Source of the DNA: Malaciobacter mytili LMG 24559
GTDB taxonomy: Bacteria; Campylobacterota; Campylobacteria; Campylobacterales; Arcobacteraceae
Direction: 5' to 3'
NCBI RefSeq assembly: GCF_003346775.1
Contig: NZ_CP031220.1
Location: forward strand, 106,446-170,445
Length of the DNA stretch: 64,000 nucleotides
Under the pieces are notes generated by a model that saw only the letters and a program-made list of their open reading frames with translations, was not told the DNA's origin and made no database searches. The stretch's first letter is position 1, and each line of letters opens with the position of its first letter. Both the position numbers and the translations under genes were made by a program. Shown in pieces: positions 60,308 through 64,000 of the stretch.

Positions 60308-60578
60308 AGCAAAAGTTAGTCTCACTCGTAAAATAGACTACAAAAGTTAGTTTCATATTGAAAAAATTGTAGCAAAACAAGGTATCACTAACACTAAAAA
60401 GTACATTTTTGTGCAAAAGTAAGTCGTGAATACCTTAAAAGTATTACAATTTGTAGTCACGTTTAAGTTCAAATGTTTTATAATCTTTTAATTGATTTAT
60501 AACAAAAGTTAGTATCACTTTAAAAATGATATTACAAAAGTAGGTATTAAATAAAATAATTAACAAAAGTAGGTATTA
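60308..60578 (+). repeat. Iterons, family 2, next to rep
   Basis: Six copies of CAAAAGTNRGT, usually followed by TNTCAC or ATTA, at about 60310, 60341, 60414, 60503, 60534 and 60564, with a related CAAAACAAGGTATCAC at 60373. The last copy (CAAAAGTAGGTATTA) lies at the rep start codon and supplies its weak SD. This suggests that Rep binding represses its own translation or transcription. An AT-rich unwinding region lies between the two families. Confidence 0.75.
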
Positions 60579-60580
60579 AT

Positions 60581-62314
60581 ATGAGTGGTAATAATAATTT
60601 AGATATTAATTCTAAATCACAAATAGGAGAAATTAGATTTCCTAGATCACAAGCACAAGCAGATTATAAGATTGAAAAGAAAAAAGTAGTTAGACGTGAT
60701 GGTACAGTTTTTTATAAAAAAACAACTACTACGAATGATGAAAAAATAGCTGATGCTTGTGTTCAAATTTTTCAACAATCAAGTTTGGCAAAAGAATTTG
60801 ATTATGATAATTTAAGAGAAAATGCTATTAAAAATTTATTACCTCGTTTTAATAAATATAAGCTTATTGTTACTGATGATGTTACAAAAAAAGAAAAAGA
60901 TAAAATTGAAGAAAAACAAGAAATTGCAATTGCTCAGTATATAAGGGATTATATTGAAAAAAATATTGATTTGACATTTCAAATAGACTTTGACAAATTT
61001 ATAAAAATGACAGGAATAAAAAGTGCAGAAAGAATTGGTAATGCTCTTAATATGCTCGATGAAGTACAGAGTAAAGCTAGTTATGAATATAAACTTCCTG
61101 TAATAAATGAAGATTTTTCACAAATAACTTATGAATTAACAAAAGTTTCAACTATACCAAGAATATCACTTATTTTAGATGAAGATATGGGAAAAAAATA
61201 TAATACAATTTCTGAATATGCTCAAAGTGATATAAAAAATAAAAGAAAACATATACTTGGAATAAAATTTGATATAAATAAATCTTATTTGTCTTCTGTA
61301 TTAGGCTTAGGAAGAGATTATACTGCAACAAATAGAAAAGATAGAAATAATTTTACTTCATCATATTCTTATAGGCTTGATATTTTAATAAAATCTATAG
61401 AAAAAGTTCAACATATTTCAAAGTTTAATTATTTTACTTTTGAGCAAATTCAAAAAAAATTTGGTACACAATTTAAAGAATATAGAGATTTTAAACGAAG
61501 AGTATTGCTTCCATCAATAAAAGATATAAATGAATATACTTATTTAAATATAGAATTAATTGAGCATAGACAGAATAATGCAAAAAATCGAGAAGTTGAA
61601 GGAATTAGCTTTAGAATAACAAAAAAGATAAGTATAGATAAGAAAACAAAATTTGGTGTAGATAAGACTGCATATTATATTGCATCAAGATTATTCTATT
61701 TTACAAATGAGAAAATTGATAATTTATTAGGTTTTGCAAAACATATAGAAAAAACTTTTAATTCATTAGATATTGTTTTATATGATGGAAAATATATAAA
61801 TGAATGGAAAGATGAAGCAGATAAAGCAGTAGAAGCTGAAGCAGAATTGATAAAAATCTTGGAAGATAATAATAGGTTATTTATACAAAAAGGTATAGAG
61901 TATGATGAAAAGAGAATGTGTATAGTACAAAAAGAAATAATCCAAAATGAAGAGGGAGTTCCTGCTTCAAAAATTAAAATTATTACAACTTCAAATTATC
62001 GAGTAGAAAATCCTATCACTTCTCTTATATATATAAAAGAATTAACAGATAGAGAAGGAGAAAGCTCATATTCAATTTTAGATTTTTTACCCTTCTCTAT
62101 TGCATTATCTGATGGATGGAAGAATATTGACAATGTTGAAGATTATATAAGATTCAAAAAAAATATTATCGAAATATTAATAGAAAAGAGAATTAACCAT
62201 ATAAAAGTAGAAAACAAAGAAATACAAGAACTATTATATACAAATATTGTAAGGGAAAATATTAAGGAAATTAATGATAAGTACAGAGAAATAATTAAAA
62301 GTCTTGTAAAATAA
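60581..62314 (+). CDS. Plasmid replication initiator, Rep_3 type
   Basis: 577 residues. The Rep_3 core has two winged-helix regions: SYSYRLDILIKSIEK, then FEQIQKKFGTQFKEYRDFKR with RVLLPSIKDINEYTYLNIEL, the typical second winged helix of RepA/RepE proteins. It is longer than most Rep_3 proteins (about 230-350), with an extra N-terminal segment (about 1-120) and a long C-terminal extension after about 370. It binds iterons and opens the origin. Followed by a terminator. Confidence 0.85.
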   Translation: MSGNNNLDINSKSQIGEIRFPRSQAQADYKIEKKKVVRRDGTVFYKKTTTTNDEKIADACVQIFQQSSLAKEFDYDNLRENAIKNLLPRFNKYKLIVTDDVTKKEKDKIEEKQEIAIAQYIRDYIEKNIDLTFQIDFDKFIKMTGIKSAERIGNALNMLDEVQSKASYEYKLPVINEDFSQITYELTKVSTIPRISLILDEDMGKKYNTISEYAQSDIKNKRKHILGIKFDINKSYLSSVLGLGRDYTATNRKDRNNFTSSYSYRLDILIKSIEKVQHISKFNYFTFEQIQKKFGTQFKEYRDFKRRVLLPSIKDINEYTYLNIELIEHRQNNAKNREVEGISFRITKKISIDKKTKFGVDKTAYYIASRLFYFTNEKIDNLLGFAKHIEKTFNSLDIVLYDGKYINEWKDEADKAVEAEAELIKILEDNNRLFIQKGIEYDEKRMCIVQKEIIQNEEGVPASKIKIITTSNYRVENPITSLIYIKELTDREGESSYSILDFLPFSIALSDGWKNIDNVEDYIRFKKNIIEILIEKRINHIKVENKEIQELLYTNIVRENIKEINDKYREIIKSLVK

Positions 62315-62319
62315 TTCTC

Positions 62320-62343
62320 CAAACTCCCTATTAAGGGAGTTTG
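62320..62343. terminator. Terminator between rep and the convergent gene
   Basis: CAAACTCCCT and AGGGAGTTTG form a 10-bp stem with a four-base loop, five bases after the rep stop codon and just before the end of the convergent gene; probably works in both directions. Confidence 0.75.
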
Positions 62344-62346
62344 AAA

Positions 62347-63342
62347 TTAAGCAGTTTTTTGTTCATTAGAATTTGATTTAACTTTTTGCTCTTTTTTCCA
62401 TGTATTTATTAAAATAGTAAGTGTTGTTAATTTTAGAAAATCTTCAGATATATTAAGATTTTCAAAAATTTCTTCATTAGTTTTTTCTGCAGCAACTTTC
62501 TCTAAAATATCCTCTTTCTTATTTAAAAGAATAGTATCAATATATTTATTTGATTTAATAATTTTTTCTAAATGATTTTTATAAAGTTCACATTGAACTG
62601 AAATTTCATCTAGAGACTTACCACTCTCAATTAAATTTTTAATTTCATCTTCTTTTTCTGAAACTTTTCCCTCAACGAATTTAAAAATTTCGTTTTTAGG
62701 TCCGATACCAATTTTGAAGCATTCCTCAATAGTTTTATCAAGTTTATCTGTAGCATCAATAATATTTGTATGTAAAGAACCAACTTTTTCAGTTATAAGT
62801 GAAAAAGCATCCTTTGAACTATTTGTTAATACTGAGTTGCTAATTGTTTTAGATATATCTGACATAATGCCTTCAATTGATGTTGCAGCAAAGATAAGTT
62901 TTCTTTGATTATTTGAACTTCCTGGAACAACAAAAAATGGTGTTTCTGGCGAATTTGTAATTTCATAAACTGCTTTACCGATTACTTTAATTCCTCTTTC
63001 TTTGTTTCTTTGAGAAGTAAAGTCTTTTGTTTTTGTTAAAAAGAAGTTTGTTATATGTGAAATACTATTTATTGTAGTATTTATATCTTTTCTAACATTT
63101 TCTTTCGAAGTTTCAATAGATGCAATTTCTATCAATTTAGAAATAGTTTCAGTTTCTCTACTTTTCTTACTTTTTTTATTTTCTACTTTACTAACATATT
63201 CTAATGCTTTCTCAATTAAAATTAAAGATTCAGTATTTTTAATTTTTAATTTGTCTTCAATATGATGTAATAATTCAACCATATTTGTTGAGTTATTAGT
63301 TTTTAAATTCTCATTTTGAGATTTTTTAATTTTTTCTGCCAT
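62347..63342 (-). CDS. Hypothetical helical protein next to rep
   Basis: 331 residues, helical throughout, charged, with a basic N-terminus (AEKIKKSQNENLK) and tail (KKEQKVKSNSNEQKTA). Several segments look amphipathic (TSIEGIMSDISKTISNSVL). No membrane segment or family recognised. AAAAGGAAAAAAT precedes the ATG. Confidence 0.55.
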   Translation of the reverse strand: MAEKIKKSQNENLKTNNSTNMVELLHHIEDKLKIKNTESLILIEKALEYVSKVENKKSKKSRETETISKLIEIASIETSKENVRKDINTTINSISHITNFFLTKTKDFTSQRNKERGIKVIGKAVYEITNSPETPFFVVPGSSNNQRKLIFAATSIEGIMSDISKTISNSVLTNSSKDAFSLITEKVGSLHTNIIDATDKLDKTIEECFKIGIGPKNEIFKFVEGKVSEKEDEIKNLIESGKSLDEISVQCELYKNHLEKIIKSNKYIDTILLNKKEDILEKVAAEKTNEEIFENLNISEDFLKLTTLTILINTWKKEQKVKSNSNEQKTA

Positions 63343-63715
63343 ATTTTTTCCTTTTTGATTTTATAGAGCTTTTTATACCTGATTGCTCTGCAGGTCATTA
63401 AACATAATTTCCAAAGAAAATTATTTACAATAAATCATTTTTTAGATGATTTTAAGTCTATTCAATAATGAATATTATAATATTATTGTTAGAGTACTTA
63501 AATAATACTTAATATATAAAAACAATTATTAATAATATTTATTTAAATAAAGTACTTTTTTTAGGACTGTATTAGCAGCTTAAAATAATAATAAGTAGTT
63601 TAAATGTGTTTTTGATAAGATTTAAATAATTTTATATAACTTAAGGAATATATAAACAATAAAATTGTAAATTAATAGTATTCATTTTTTGAATTATCTA
63701 TAATAATAATAGATA
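63343..63715. other. Intergenic, no gene seen
   Basis: About 370 bases of AT-rich sequence between the hypothetical gene and the structured RNA-like segment. ACCTGATTGCTCTGCAGGT at 63377-63395 is an imperfect hairpin. TAATAATAATAGATATAAG just before 63720 could carry the promoter of the RNA. Confidence 0.4.
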
Positions 63716-63719
63716 TAAG

Positions 63720-63975
63720 TTTGTTGCGAGAGCAATAAGCTGTGCCAAAAAGGCAAATGGAGTAGAGATACATCCAAAAGGGCAAAAGTTTGTAAACTAT
63801 AAGATAGAAGTCTTGTAGCCCAGGTGAGAAACCAAAAGAAGTTTGCGAAGGTATAGTCTATAATCTAAATAATTAGATTGTAGAGTGTTTCAGAGTAGTT
63901 GCTCAAAAGAGCTAACCCGTAAAGGGATACAAAAGATTGTATTCCTTACGGGATACTACTATTTGTATCCTTTTA
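63720..63975 (+). ncRNA. Candidate structured non-coding RNA
   Basis: About 255 bases, clearly richer in G and C than the surroundings and without a coding frame. Stems in order: TTGC-GAGA-GCAA (GNRA-type loop), TGCC/GGCA, TGGA/TCCA, AATCTAA/TTAGATT, GCTC-AAAA-GAGC, CCCGTAA paired with TTACGGG in a long arm, then GGATAC/GTATCC followed by TTTT, a terminator. It ends just before AAAAGGATAAAA, an SD for a gene beyond the window. Class not recognised. Confidence 0.55.
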
Positions 63976-64000
63976 GTTTTTAACTTATAAAAGGATAAAA

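Noticed and set aside
63720..63975. Group I or group II intron
   Set aside because: TATAGTC- and TTCAGAG-like strings resemble group I core elements but are in the wrong order, and no exon boundary or group II domain V was found.

Overview
The window is a 64 kb piece of a very AT-rich (roughly three quarters A+T) conjugative plasmid or plasmid-like element. The organism is most likely a Campylobacterota member of the Arcobacter type. That is inferred from base composition, protein flavour and a decayed XerH-like integrase; no chromosomal marker is present. Neither window edge coincides with an end of the element: a traV-like gene is cut at position 1, and a ribosome-binding site for an unseen gene sits at the right edge.

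Layout. 1-5.8 kb (minus): the start of an F-type type IV secretion operon in canonical order (HD protein, small proteins, TraA-like pilin, TraL, TraE, TraK, TraB, TraV...). TraK is interrupted by a one-base frameshift in an A8 tract. 6.2-12.1 kb (minus): a three-gene operon with a membrane-anchored coiled-coil protein, a type IA topoisomerase-like protein that has lost its catalytic tyrosine, and a HerA/TraD-like ATPase. 12.4-16.4 kb (minus): ten small, mostly unrecognised genes in one operon. 16.7-19.2 kb (plus): parA-parB with operator palindromes built into the promoter and a candidate parS just after parB. 19.3-24 kb: an XRE regulator, an ATPase-nuclease fusion and small membrane or hypothetical genes. 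24.2-30.5 kb (plus), 30.6-32.3 kb (minus) and 40.4-44.1 kb (minus): arrays of tiny unknown genes. Their junctions reuse one linker, approximately ATATGCARTAAAGG, which supplies the stop codon of one gene and the Shine-Dalgarno of the next. 32.3-40.2 kb: an AAA ATPase, four regulatory modules with divergent small ORFs, and a HipBA-type toxin-antitoxin pair. 44.2-52.1 kb (minus): a single operon of zinc-ribbon proteins, nucleotide-metabolism-like phage genes, three overlapping tyrosine recombinases and a TnpC-like protein (Tn554/recombinase-in-trio type). 52.1-55.2 kb: two convergent genes, each with a long structured leader. 55.2-58.1 kb: a decayed integrase, a TPR protein and another regulator. 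58.2-63.3 kb: a replication region with two families of iterons and a Rep_3-type initiator. 63.7-64 kb: a highly structured RNA-like segment.

How it fits together: Rep plus iterons replicate the element, ParAB partitions it, the Tra genes and the ATPase/topoisomerase-like operon probably handle conjugation, and HipBA may stabilise it. The rest is accessory cargo that shows recent internal recombination: a 501 bp near-identical domain shared by two regulators, an exact gene duplication, and shared gene linkers. The most unusual signals are the linker-stitched small-gene arrays, the regulator/short-ORF modules, and the apparently inactive topoisomerase kept full length beside a HerA-like ATPase. 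All functional calls were made by eye from the sequence; no database search was run.
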